Positions 1 to 8,047 of a stretch of 64,000 nucleotides of DNA are shown piece by piece. The stretch comes from a virus. A program made the position numbers and the translations under genes. The notes under the pieces are model-generated. The model was not told the DNA's origin. It did no database searches and saw only the letters and a list, made by a program, of their open reading frames with translations. Within the stretch, counting starts at the first letter, position 1, and each line of letters begins with the position of its first letter. The DNA is taken from IMG/VR virus record IMGVR_UViG_3300031722_000008, positions 1 through 64,000 of that record, one strand, 5' to 3'.

Positions 1-108
1 AGCAGATTCTTTCTCTTCTTTATCTTTCTCTTCTTTGTCCTTTTCAGAATCATCAGCAGATTCTTTCTCTTCTTTATCTTTCTCTTCTTTGTCCTTTTCT
101 TTGTCCTT
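1..108. repeat. tandem repeat, about 54-bp unit
   Basis: Two copies of a 54-base unit starting agcagattctttctc lie at 1-54 and from 55 onward. The second copy is followed by a shorter internal duplication of ttctttgtcctt. The repeat encodes the acidic/basic Glu-Lys run of the scaffold-like protein and may continue beyond the window. Confidence 0.8.
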
Positions 109-309
109 TTCAGAATCTTCTTCTGCTGCTAATTTTTGCTCTAATGTTAAATCACTTTCATTATCAGCATAACCTTCTATTTCTTGCGCTAATTTTTCAA
201 GAACCGCAGGATCTAAATTGCTTAATGTACTTTTAATGTTAGCATTTTCTGAGGCTTTCTTTTCAAAAAAACCACCCTCTATAAATTCACTATAAAAATT
301 ATTTGACAT
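1..309 (-). CDS. scaffold-like charged virion protein, N-terminal part
   Basis: An open frame starts at ATG 309 and runs off the window edge, so only 103 residues are visible. It begins with FYSEFIEGGFFEKKAS, which resembles the T4 capsid-targeting peptide (YxEFIxEA). VLEKLA and EQKLA follow, and then a highly charged Glu/Lys/Asp run made of repeated SEKDKEEKDKEEKES units. It overlaps the end of the protease gene by 11 bases. In T4-like phages the gene after the prohead protease is the core scaffold followed by the capsid protein, so position and charge suggest a scaffold. That role is inferred; the C-terminal part is not visible. Confidence 0.6.
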   Translation of the reverse strand, partial: MSNNFYSEFIEGGFFEKKASENANIKSTLSNLDPAVLEKLAQEIEGYADNESDLTLEQKLAAEEDSEKDKEKDKEEKDKEEKESADDSEKDKEEKDKEEKESA

Positions 310-2656
310 TTAACATTTCTCCCTTCTTTGTCTTGTTTATTTTATTTGTAGCTTTTTCGATACCTTTTCCTATACCTGCAAATATTAATCCATCAGCTAG
401 AAATCCTGGGATTGATCCTGCAAGTTGACCTTTTTTCGAATTGTTAAAAATAACATCACCTAGCATTGAATCTCCAATATCTCTAATGAAATTGCTTGCT
501 TGCTTTTCAATTTCTATTTTAAAGCAAGAACTTGCAGTTTTCAAGTACTCGTCCATATCTTGATATTTTAAATTTCCCTCAAGAAGTATATTCTCAGCAG
601 TATCTTCATTTCCGACACCAATTAGTACAGAGGCATATTTTATAATCGATATGTCTTTTTTTGAATAACCATTATCTTCCATAGCGCTATCGATGCTAGC
701 ATTTTTAAAAATATTATCATCGAAATCATCAGCTTGTTTTGGAATTTTTTTAGAAATATCTTTAATTAACTTTCCTGCTCCTTTCGAACCTTTATTTATT
801 GCTTTTATTCCTGCAGGTGTAACCATAGAATACAGGAATGCTGCATTTGTAGGGTTTTCAGCTATATACCTATTAAATGATGATGTCTGGTCTCCATTGT
901 TTATTCTGCTTCTTTGGAGTGCTGAATAAGAAAGTGTTAGTGGTATTCCAGCCATCAATGCTTTCATTGTACTTAACTTTGCAGTTTTTTCAAATCCAAA
1001 AGTATTATCATCTAAATAGTTTGCTATTTTCATTATACCATCATTTAACTCTCCGTTATTAGCTCTTTTAATTCTATCGTTTTGATATGCAGAATTAATC
1101 ATTGCTGACATAATAGCTGGAACAGTAAGGTCAGAGGCTTCTTCACTTGCTGCTTTAGTTAATATATTTGGTAGGAAATGATTTCTATTATTTTTTGGCT
1201 CTATTTCTCCTCTTGAAATCTTATCTAATCTAGGATATGCAAACTTTCTATGATTACTTCTAGATTCTAATAAGTGAGATACTATGCCATCCATGATGTC
1301 GTGGTTAAGGAAGTCACCATTGAAGCTTGTCTCTTGAGGTCTTGTTTTCATAATTACAAGTTTTATTTTAGCTGCTGGATGATTATTAAACATTCCATAT
1401 CCACTAGAATCACATTCACTTTTAATAGCATTTATCACATTCATAACATGACCTATTCCCATGTCCATGCCTAAATTTTCAGTTATAGAATTATTATTAC
1501 TAATAATAGATTTATCACCCAAACTACATGGAATCTGTCTTAAATCGTGACAATCCATATTCATGACTTCGAAAAAGATATCATGAATTTCGAGTGGAGA
1601 TAATTCTATAGCTGCAAAATCTAAAACTTTTAAAAATTGACTGAATACTTTTTCTGGAGGAACTTTATTCATCTGAGACAATTCTCTCAATTTCATTCCA
1701 ATATCTTGGCATTTAGCTTTATCCCAATATTCCGAGTAATTTAACTTCAATACATCGACTATATTTTCTAACATATTTAATCCATCTCTCGAAACTTCAT
1801 CACAAGCATTAGCTAATGCCTTATCTCTTATTTTGGTTTTTACTTTATCAACATCTTTAGGTGTTGATTTTTTATCCTCTTTAAAAGAAGAAGCTATCAC
1901 TTCCATATTTAATTCTTCATAAGGTTTTTCTGTTGCAACTTTAAATATATCCTCAATCTCAAGACTATCAATCATACTTGCTGTTTTCTCTAAACCTTTT
2001 CCTGATACAAATGCAACTTTACTTCCCTCGATAATTAGACCTTCAACTTTTGCAGTTCTTTCTGCTCCATTTAATACTGCAGATATATCGTGGAATTTAG
2101 GTCCTATATTGATTTCATAAACTTTCTTTCCATTGTCCATGACTTTACCTTTCATGGTCTTTAAATGCTCACAGTAATCAAATCTAGTTTTTGCAGCTTT
2201 ACCACAATAAGAACATACTACATGGTCTACTCTGCACCCCATAGATACATCGGTCATAAATCCTTTTTCGAAACCTCTAACTATTGATGGCGCTATTCTT
2301 CTATCTATCCTTATTAATAAATAGACAGACTTCATTTTATCTGACCAATCCGCCGTTAGTACATCACCTATGGCTTTTTCTATTAATTTATTTTCGTGAT
2401 TTTTAAATGTGTGAGCAGATAAGAATGTTTTATATCCTTTTAATAATTCTGTTTCAGGAAAATAATCATCATTCTTGTTACTGCCCCAATACTCTCCAGC
2501 ACTAACTGCTTTAACCTTAAGATATAAGTAATCAGGATCATAGGTAAAACCATCTGGTAATTTTACTGAGGCTGTTTTAATTAAGTCATTATCAATGACT
2601 TCAAAATCATTATTTTTAAAATCAATTAAAAATGTTGTGTGTTTGTTAAAAGACAT
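299..2656 (-). CDS. prohead protease with long C-terminal extension
   Basis: This 785-residue protein has an N-terminal domain of the kind found in prohead proteases of large myoviruses. The motif KNHENK (His near residue 87) is followed by AIGDVLTADW, and DVSMGC supplies the likely nucleophile Ser138. Immediately after is a zinc-finger-like insert (C148, C151, C162, H164) typical of this subfamily. The remaining ~550 residues are not recognised but carry many K-x-A-S peptides (IKTAS at 26-30, EKTAS, LKTAS, IEKQAS), which may be self-cleavage sites. The start follows a GGAG site. It should mature the head and trim proteins carrying similar peptides. The family call is good; the active-site residues are inferred from motif spacing. 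Confidence 0.75.
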   Translation of the reverse strand: MSFNKHTTFLIDFKNNDFEVIDNDLIKTASVKLPDGFTYDPDYLYLKVKAVSAGEYWGSNKNDDYFPETELLKGYKTFLSAHTFKNHENKLIEKAIGDVLTADWSDKMKSVYLLIRIDRRIAPSIVRGFEKGFMTDVSMGCRVDHVVCSYCGKAAKTRFDYCEHLKTMKGKVMDNGKKVYEINIGPKFHDISAVLNGAERTAKVEGLIIEGSKVAFVSGKGLEKTASMIDSLEIEDIFKVATEKPYEELNMEVIASSFKEDKKSTPKDVDKVKTKIRDKALANACDEVSRDGLNMLENIVDVLKLNYSEYWDKAKCQDIGMKLRELSQMNKVPPEKVFSQFLKVLDFAAIELSPLEIHDIFFEVMNMDCHDLRQIPCSLGDKSIISNNNSITENLGMDMGIGHVMNVINAIKSECDSSGYGMFNNHPAAKIKLVIMKTRPQETSFNGDFLNHDIMDGIVSHLLESRSNHRKFAYPRLDKISRGEIEPKNNRNHFLPNILTKAASEEASDLTVPAIMSAMINSAYQNDRIKRANNGELNDGIMKIANYLDDNTFGFEKTAKLSTMKALMAGIPLTLSYSALQRSRINNGDQTSSFNRYIAENPTNAAFLYSMVTPAGIKAINKGSKGAGKLIKDISKKIPKQADDFDDNIFKNASIDSAMEDNGYSKKDISIIKYASVLIGVGNEDTAENILLEGNLKYQDMDEYLKTASSCFKIEIEKQASNFIRDIGDSMLGDVIFNNSKKGQLAGSIPGFLADGLIFAGIGKGIEKATNKINKTKKGEMLNVK

Positions 2657-2691
2657 ATTGATATCTCTCCTCTCTTTTAATTACTGATTAA

Positions 2692-2720
2692 AGTATAGCA
2701 TTAATAAAATGGAACGACAA
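2692..2720 (-). promoter_or_regulatory. candidate sigma-A type promoter for the protease-scaffold unit
   Basis: On the minus strand TTGTCG (2720-2715) is followed after 17 bases by TATACT (2697-2692), preceded by TG as in an extended -10. It lies 36 bases upstream of the protease ATG and fits a host-type promoter. Confidence 0.5.
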
Positions 2721-3273
2721 TCTTCATGTTATTCCTATTAGTGGACACTTTTAAAATAGAAGTGTCCACTTTTTAAAAAAAGTGTCCATGCTTTTTTCCC
2801 GCAGGTAAGCCGAAAAAATAAAAATGGACAAATGGGAATAAAAGGGTGTCCATGCTTTTTCCTTTCACCAAGAGCAGAACTATTAAAAATGATGATTTTG
2901 GACACTTTTGGTTAGGGGTATCCCCCTCTCTTTAAAATTTTTAAAAGAAATTATCAAAATAAGATAGAAATTAAGAGGAAATAGGTGAATTAAAAAAATA
3001 CCCCTATATACTTTATCTTAAACTGTCCTATTATATATATAATAATAATATATATTATATATATATGAACCTATAGTAAGTGTCCATGAGGGTTTAGTAA
3101 AATAGATATATCCATTTTATTCCATTGATGGTGGACACTTGCAGGACATTTGGGGACATTAGAAAATATTCATTATTTTTATTTCCTTTACCTAAGCCAA
3201 ATCAATATAGGAAAATGGACACTTACAAAATTTGTAAGTGTCCATTTTATTTTATAAATGCTAATTTTTGTAG
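2698..3273. promoter_or_regulatory. divergent control region with TGTCCA/TGGACA repeats; possible origin
   Basis: About 600 non-coding bases separate the minus-strand protease unit from the plus-strand early block. At least ten copies of AGTGTCCAT or its complement occur in both orientations. They include an inverted pair at 2740-2750/2760-2770 and a near-perfect palindrome with 18-base arms at 3212-3229/3231-3248 around one A. An AT-only stretch lies at 3031-3066. Repeated short boxes beside an AT-rich tract are typical of iteron origins or of operator arrays. The sequence alone cannot tell these apart. Confidence 0.6.
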
Positions 3274-3287
3274 TATAAGATATTAAA
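3274..3287 (+). promoter_or_regulatory. TATAAGATATTAAA phage promoter motif, site 1
   Basis: Exact match to the recurring motif, 23 bases before the ATG of the membrane protein at 3311. It lies just after the long palindrome of the control region. Confidence 0.65.
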
Positions 3288-3310
3288 TAAAAAGAAAGGT
3301 GATGGTAATT

Positions 3311-3682
3311 ATGAATACAAAAATGAAATTAGGTTTAGGAATTGGAGCAATAGCAACAACAATAACAGGAGTAGTAGCAAGCAAAATTATTACAAGTAAA
3401 AGCAAAAAGAAAATTGAGGAAGGAGAATTTGATGAAGATCAAGAAAAGAAATTCAAGATTAAAAGTAGAATATTCGAAGGAATAGGAATAGCAGGAGTAA
3501 TAGCAGGAGTAGCAACATTAGGAACAATATTAATGGATAGTAACAATAAAAATGAAGATGAAAATGACGTGGAAGAAATAGAATACAACAATGAAGTGGA
3601 AGAAATAGAAATCAATGAAAATGAAATAGATAATGAAAAATTGGAAAATGAAATAAATAATGAAATAAAAGAAAATGAATAA
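3311..3682 (+). CDS. small membrane protein with acidic tail
   Basis: A 123-residue protein with two hydrophobic segments (about residues 4-24 and 56-76) joined by a Lys-rich loop. It ends in a repetitive Glu/Asn tail. ATG 3311 is chosen because AAAGGTGAT lies 7 bases before it; a GTG at 3299 sits inside that binding site. It is the first gene after the divergent region and directly downstream of promoter site 1. Similar small membrane proteins follow the same promoter motif elsewhere in the window. Function unknown; action at the host membrane is inferred. Confidence 0.75.
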   Translation: MNTKMKLGLGIGAIATTITGVVASKIITSKSKKKIEEGEFDEDQEKKFKIKSRIFEGIGIAGVIAGVATLGTILMDSNNKNEDENDVEEIEYNNEVEEIEINENEIDNEKLENEINNEIKENE

Positions 3683-3715
3683 TAAAAAAGGTGGGGAGAC
3701 TCACCATTTTTTATT
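3681..3715 (+). terminator. intrinsic terminator
   Basis: AATAAAAAAGGTG pairs with CACCATTTTTTATT around a short loop, with one A-A mismatch, and ends in a T run directly after the membrane protein gene. Confidence 0.6.
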
Positions 3716-3771
3716 GTCAGAATTTTGTTTTAGCATTAGAATAAGAATGAATAATATATGGAGGTAATGTA

Positions 3772-4575
3772 ATGAACGAAAATTTAGAAAATGAAAAGAT
3801 ATTAGCATTAGAAAGTAAGGATTTGAATTCTCATAATCCAGGATATAATGTTGAAAGGAAATCACTAGATAAGATGAATAATAGCATGGCGAACATATCG
3901 CATCTACCTAAAAATCAGATCAAAGAAAATAATGGAATTAAAACCAAAATAAGAACAAGAAAAGAAGCTCGTATTATTTGGCAAACTTTTCTTAAAAAAT
4001 ATGCAGTAGATTTTGAGGCATATATGGGATATGGAATCAATGAAATCAAGAAGATAGGTTGGAGAGAATTTATTGATTTTATGGATTGGAGAGAAAAGGA
4101 AGATATTCCTAGATACAGAACGGACAGAGTAAAAGTTATTCCATGTCAGCATTGTGGAAATCACTTCACTACATTCCAAATAGATTTTGGTTTATGTAAT
4201 CAATGTAAAAAAATATATAATTTAAAGCATTTTGGAGAAGTATGTCAGTATAGTGACCAAGTGGATGCTGGTTCAAGTGGTGCTTTAGTAATAGCCTTTG
4301 CATATATGGATGAATTCAGAAAGATGTACAGGAACGATTTACCGCTAAAAGAGAAGATTGAAATGGCCGGACAGCTAGATGATTTTAGTGGACTATATAC
4401 ATTAAAATTATTAGAGAGTATTATTAGTGAAAATAAGGCAGATGAGTTTTTAAAAATAACAGATGAAACCCTTATAACTCAAAAAGCGATAAATAAATAT
4501 GAGTCTATAAAAACTATTCTTTTATCTTATGATTCTAATGAATTAAAGTTAAAAAGATTAAAAGATATTTTTTAA
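3772..4575 (+). CDS. zinc-ribbon protein of unknown function
   Basis: A 267-residue protein with a central zinc ribbon (CQHCG near residue 124 and CNQCK near residue 141) between a basic N-terminal half and a helical C-terminal half. The start follows GGAGG with 7-base spacing. It is the second gene of the early plus-strand block. I do not recognise the family. The zinc ribbon and basic region fit nucleic-acid binding, but this is only inference. Confidence 0.7.
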   Translation: MNENLENEKILALESKDLNSHNPGYNVERKSLDKMNNSMANISHLPKNQIKENNGIKTKIRTRKEARIIWQTFLKKYAVDFEAYMGYGINEIKKIGWREFIDFMDWREKEDIPRYRTDRVKVIPCQHCGNHFTTFQIDFGLCNQCKKIYNLKHFGEVCQYSDQVDAGSSGALVIAFAYMDEFRKMYRNDLPLKEKIEMAGQLDDFSGLYTLKLLESIISENKADEFLKITDETLITQKAINKYESIKTILLSYDSNELKLKRLKDIF

Positions 4576-4591
4576 ATGCCTATATTTGTAG

Positions 4592-4605
4592 TATAAGATA
4601 TTAAA
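4592..4605 (+). promoter_or_regulatory. TATAAGATATTAAA phage promoter motif, site 2
   Basis: Exact match. Its last AAA is also the first base triplet of a 28-base palindrome (4603-4630). It drives the gene at 4656. Confidence 0.65.
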
Positions 4606-4636
4606 GGAGAAACATTAATGTTTCTCCTTTAATAAT
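4603..4636 (+). terminator. promoter-proximal hairpin with T run
   Basis: AAAGGAGAAACATT pairs perfectly with AATGTTTCTCCTTT and is followed by AATAATTTTTT. It begins inside promoter site 2, so it may act as an attenuator or 5' stabilising stem, or terminate the upstream gene. Confidence 0.6.
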
Positions 4637-4655
4637 TTTTTAGGAGGAATTAATT

Positions 4656-5087
4656 ATGTCGAAGTCAATCAAGGTAAGCGAAAAACATGGAGTTAATCCC
4701 ACAATACCACTTTGTTTTTATTGTGGTGGACACAAAGAAGAAATTGTACTTATGGGAAAATTAAAAGATGATGCTGAAGCACCTAAGAATTTATTACTTG
4801 ATTATGAACCTTGTGATAAATGTAAGGAGCAATTTAAACAAGGCTTTTTGGTTACGGAAGTTTCTAGTGAACCTACAATTGAAAATCAACCACCGATTAC
4901 TAAGGGGCATTATCCAACAGGAAAGCTTTTACTTATTAAAAAAGAATCAGCAAAAGATATTTTCGGTAAAGACAAGGAATGGGAAAGTATGGAGAGAAGG
5001 AGTGCTGTTCTTCTAGATAAAGAAATCTTTGAACACATATTTGGAGATGCATTAAGAGAACAGCAAAAAGAAGTACAGGCACAATAA
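4656..5087 (+). CDS. zinc-ribbon phage protein
   Basis: A 143-residue protein with CFYCGG near residue 21 and CDKC near residue 54, spaced as a split zinc ribbon. The rest is a small mixed alpha/beta domain. Proteins of this general form (CFYCGGHKEEI) are, as I recall, common conserved hypotheticals in Firmicute phages. The start follows AGGAGG. It sits behind promoter site 2 and its hairpin. Function unknown. Confidence 0.7.
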   Translation: MSKSIKVSEKHGVNPTIPLCFYCGGHKEEIVLMGKLKDDAEAPKNLLLDYEPCDKCKEQFKQGFLVTEVSSEPTIENQPPITKGHYPTGKLLLIKKESAKDIFGKDKEWESMERRSAVLLDKEIFEHIFGDALREQQKEVQAQ

Positions 5088-5120
5088 TAAATTATTTCTG
5101 TTAACGAAAGGAGATTAATA

Positions 5121-5795
5121 ATGAGAATAATTTATGGAACCAAGGTGCTGATTGAAAAAGATTTGTTTGAAAACTGTGGTAGACCCATAAATCTCATTCA
5201 ACTCGTTACAGATAATTTAGATAGTGTCTTAGAAGATTTGGATGATGTATGTTTATTCTTTATGCACAGAGGAACCTATCAATCAGCACAATTTAATTTT
5301 AGATTCATTCCATTAAATGTAATAGAACAATACATTCTTTATAAGAGTGTTAAATCTAATGCAGAAGATTCAATAAAAAACATGGCCACGAATTCAACTC
5401 GAAAATATTTTGATCAGATGATTGAAATTGCAAAAGATAGATTGGATTCTTTAATTAAAGAATATACAGATCTAGAACTTAGAAAATTAGAGTATGAAAC
5501 TTGCATGACTTTTATCTTTGATAAAAATGATAAGCTTAAGGATATCTGTCTAGCCATTCCAGAATTAGTGGTATCAAAAATCAATACACTTACAGAGTAT
5601 ACTTGTACGAAATGTGGAGCAACTAAAAAGACTGATATATTGCCCGAAGATATGTATTATAGAATTCATGATGGGCAAGTAATATATTACTGCAATAATT
5701 GTGTTAGTGATTATCCTGATGCAGTTCATGTTGGTGATATCTATGGAAAAGAAATCAAAAGTGCTTTACAAAAGGAAAAAATATATATAAAATAA
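5121..5795 (+). CDS. unknown protein with C-terminal zinc ribbon
   Basis: A 224-residue protein with a helical centre (about residues 75-140) and a CxxC...CxxC zinc ribbon near the C-terminus (CTKCG, CNNC). The start follows GAAAGGAG. It is co-directional with its neighbours and 33 bases after the previous gene. No family recognised. Confidence 0.7.
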   Translation: MRIIYGTKVLIEKDLFENCGRPINLIQLVTDNLDSVLEDLDDVCLFFMHRGTYQSAQFNFRFIPLNVIEQYILYKSVKSNAEDSIKNMATNSTRKYFDQMIEIAKDRLDSLIKEYTDLELRKLEYETCMTFIFDKNDKLKDICLAIPELVVSKINTLTEYTCTKCGATKKTDILPEDMYYRIHDGQVIYYCNNCVSDYPDAVHVGDIYGKEIKSALQKEKIYIK

Positions 5796-5821
5796 AAAAT
5801 GTTATCAAAAAAATAAATTCA

Positions 5822-5835
5822 TATAAGGTATTAAA
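5822..5835 (+). promoter_or_regulatory. TATAAGGTATTAAA phage promoter motif variant, site 3
   Basis: Differs from the consensus by one base (G for A at position 7). It lies upstream of the HU-like gene and overlaps the start of a hairpin. Confidence 0.55.
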
Positions 5836-5872
5836 CGAGGGAAATTAATCTTCGTTTAAAATAAATTTTTTT
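5831..5872 (+). terminator. promoter-proximal hairpin with T run
   Basis: TTAAACGA (5831-5838) pairs with TCGTTTAA (5852-5859) and a run of seven T follows just before the AGGAGG of the HU-like gene. The arrangement matches promoter site 2. Confidence 0.5.
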
Positions 5873-5886
5873 AGGAGGAATAAAAA

Positions 5887-6255
5887 ATGAAAACACAACC
5901 AGAATTTTTAGAATCAGTAATGGAAAAGGTAAAAGCGCAAGGTGTGGAATTAAGTGAAGCTGTAGTAAAGAAAGTACTTAAGGCAGCAGATGAAACAAGA
6001 GTAGAGGATCTTGTAGAAACAGGAAAAACAAAACTTACTGATATTGGTACTTTAGAAACAAGATATAGAGCTGCAAGACCAGGAGTTAATCCAAGAACAA
6101 AAGAAGAAATTACAGTTCCTGAAGCATTAACAGTAGGATTATCAGTTAGTTCTATAATCAAAAAGGAAATAGAAGAGAAAGTTGATATCGTTCCTTATAG
6201 AGAAGCAGCAGAAGCTAAGAAAGCAGCAGCAGAAGCTAAGAAAGCAGCAAAATAA
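5887..6255 (+). CDS. HU-like DNA-binding protein with Lys/Ala tail
   Basis: This 122-residue protein matches the HU/IHF pattern. Helical residues 1-45 are followed by IGTLETRYRAARPGVNPRT, equivalent to the HU GFGTF-x-RxRAARxGRNPxT arm, and then EEITVPEAL and a closing helix. After the HU fold comes an Ala/Lys tail (EAKKAAAEAKKAAK) like the basic tails of some actinobacterial HU proteins. HU proteins bend and compact DNA; in phages they can shape replicating DNA or cover packaged DNA. It has its own promoter variant and the start follows AGGAGG. Confidence 0.75.
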   Translation: MKTQPEFLESVMEKVKAQGVELSEAVVKKVLKAADETRVEDLVETGKTKLTDIGTLETRYRAARPGVNPRTKEEITVPEALTVGLSVSSIIKKEIEEKVDIVPYREAAEAKKAAAEAKKAAK

Positions 6256-6311
6256 TAAAATGTTAATTATTAAAAATAAAATAAAATATAAATCAAGGGG
6301 GACAAATTAAA

Positions 6312-7154
6312 ATGGCAGATGTTAAAGGTAAAAAAGAGGAATTAGCAGTAAAAGACGCAAGCGTAGTAGTTGAAGGATTCGGTGCATTTAAAAGTCCCAA
6401 CGAAGAAGTAGTTGGATTAGATGTAAATCAATCAGATATTCAATTACCAAAATATAAATTATTACAAACAACTTCTCCAGAAGTTACTAAATGTAAAGAT
6501 GGAAGTATAAAGGCTGGACAATTCTATAATACAGTAACAGGCGAAGCTAAAGATGCTATCGATTGTATATTATTAGATCAAGGGAAATCAATGGTAAATT
6601 GGAAGAAACCTTTTAAAAGAGGAGAGGACCCATTATGCAGAAGCTTCAATGGTAAAGTTAAAGTAGATGCTGATGGTGTTGGAGATGGTAACTGTGAAAC
6701 ATGCCAATACTCTTCTCAAAACCAAAAGGCTTGGAATAACTTACCTGAAGGAGAAACAAAACCAGCATGTAATATGAGTTATGTATTCCTTGCTTTAGAT
6801 TGTGAAACTAGAACACCATTTAGAATCATAGCAGCAGGTGCAAGTGTAAAAACTACCAAAGGATTCATGAACAAATTAATTCCACTTAACATTGCTCCTT
6901 TTGCATGTAAGGTAACATTTGGAAGTCACCAAGAAGAAAATGATCAAGGTGTATTCTATGTATTGGATTATAATAACTTTAGACCAAACGATGATGCTAT
7001 GAATCCTGATGGAAAAACTCGTAATGAAAAGGCTTATCAAGAATTAAAAACTATGAGTTTAGCGTTAAAGAAATTATTCATGACTGAAATCGTAGAAAGA
7101 GATATTATAGATGTAGAACAAGGTGCCGATGGCAAAGATGGAGAATTATTCTAA
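6312..7154 (+). CDS. possible single-stranded DNA-binding protein
   Basis: A 280-residue protein with a Cys-rich centre (CETC near residue 132, CNM near 155) and a beta-rich body. It has a strongly acidic C-terminus ending GELF, reminiscent of the acidic tips of SSB proteins. It lies between the HU-like and nucleotide genes, has a strong GGGGGA site, and is closed by a good terminator, as expected for an abundant replication protein. I recall similar phage proteins (LPRYKLLQ, PLCRSF) but not their proven function. SSB is a hypothesis only. Confidence 0.45.
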   Translation: MADVKGKKEELAVKDASVVVEGFGAFKSPNEEVVGLDVNQSDIQLPKYKLLQTTSPEVTKCKDGSIKAGQFYNTVTGEAKDAIDCILLDQGKSMVNWKKPFKRGEDPLCRSFNGKVKVDADGVGDGNCETCQYSSQNQKAWNNLPEGETKPACNMSYVFLALDCETRTPFRIIAAGASVKTTKGFMNKLIPLNIAPFACKVTFGSHQEENDQGVFYVLDYNNFRPNDDAMNPDGKTRNEKAYQELKTMSLALKKLFMTEIVERDIIDVEQGADGKDGELF

Positions 7155-7174
7155 AACTATAATAGATAATTAAA

Positions 7175-7203
7175 TGAAAGAGCCTTTCGGCTCTTTCATT
7201 TTT
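7175..7203 (+). terminator. intrinsic terminator
   Basis: TGAAAGAGCC and GGCTCTTTCA form a 10-bp stem with a TTTC loop, followed by five T. It shows that an ATG at 7174, inside the stem, is not a real gene start. Confidence 0.85.
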
Positions 7204-7230
7204 CATATTTTCATTTGGGAGGTAATTGTA

Positions 7231-7977
7231 TTGTTTAAGATAAGTATCGAAAAATCAAAAAATAAATATCTTGATATAGTTAAAGAAATAACTGATATAA
7301 TGAATAGCGAGAAATTAAAGAATGTAGATAAAAATGGATACTACATAGTATCTTGCTTTATAAGAGATATGAACAATTTATTATGCGAAACAACAATAAA
7401 AGAGAAAGAACTTTTGAAACAAAAAGGGTTTAGCAATTCATTGGTACACAATAGAACTGTTAAGTCTGTCTTATTAAATACTGAAATATCTGAACTTGCT
7501 GATGCTGTAAAGAAAGATTTAGGTAAAGAAGCAGAAGGCTTTGAGTTAGCTGATATAGTTATGAGATGTACAAATTTTCTTTGTTCTGATGAAACTATAT
7601 CTCAATACCTAAAATTAAGTATAGAAATTAAGAAAGAATTGAGCGAATTTGAGAATAAGTATTTTGCAATTTCAGTAAATACTTATTCTCAAAGCGAAAA
7701 TGAATCTAAATTTGTTATGATAGAAGATATGATGAGAGTTTGGAATGAAGTTAATACATCTTCAAAGATAATGATGTATGCTTATCATAATTCAGAAAAG
7801 AACTTCTTAAAACTATTTGTGGCAATGTGGAATAATATCATAGAGTTAGTATCATTATGTGATGTGTATGCTGATGTATTTTTGCCAGAGAATTTGCAGT
7901 ATTACGTTGAAACAAAAATGGAACAAAATTTTGGAAGACCGTTCAGATATAACATTTCCGGAAATATAGATAAGTAA
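7231..7977 (+). CDS. unknown protein
   Basis: A 248-residue protein. TTG 7231 is chosen because GGGAGG lies 8 bases upstream; the longer frame beginning at 7174 would start within a terminator. The sequence is mainly helical with no recognised motif. It sits between two terminators, so it may be its own unit, just before the ribonucleotide reductase. Function not assigned. Confidence 0.65.
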   Translation: MFKISIEKSKNKYLDIVKEITDIMNSEKLKNVDKNGYYIVSCFIRDMNNLLCETTIKEKELLKQKGFSNSLVHNRTVKSVLLNTEISELADAVKKDLGKEAEGFELADIVMRCTNFLCSDETISQYLKLSIEIKKELSEFENKYFAISVNTYSQSENESKFVMIEDMMRVWNEVNTSSKIMMYAYHNSEKNFLKLFVAMWNNIIELVSLCDVYADVFLPENLQYYVETKMEQNFGRPFRYNISGNIDK

Positions 7978-7992
7978 TTTTGCATTTCTTTA

Positions 7993-8026
7993 ATAGAGCA
8001 TCTATAATTATAGATGCTCTATTTTT
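7993..8026 (+). terminator. intrinsic terminator
   Basis: A perfect 30-base palindrome (ATAGAGCATCTATAA and its complement, 7993-8022) followed by a T run, just before the NrdD ribosome binding site. Confidence 0.8.
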
Positions 8027-8047
8027 ATTTTGAGGGAGGAAATTTTT

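Noticed and set aside
299-2656. In-frame fusion of protease and scaffold in one gene
   Set aside because: The scaffold-like gene has its own start at 309 in another frame; the long C-terminal part of the protease is not clearly scaffold-like.
7174-7230. Upstream extension of the 7231-7977 gene to ATG 7174
   Set aside because: The ATG lies in a perfect terminator stem, and a better start (TTG 7231) follows GGGAGG.
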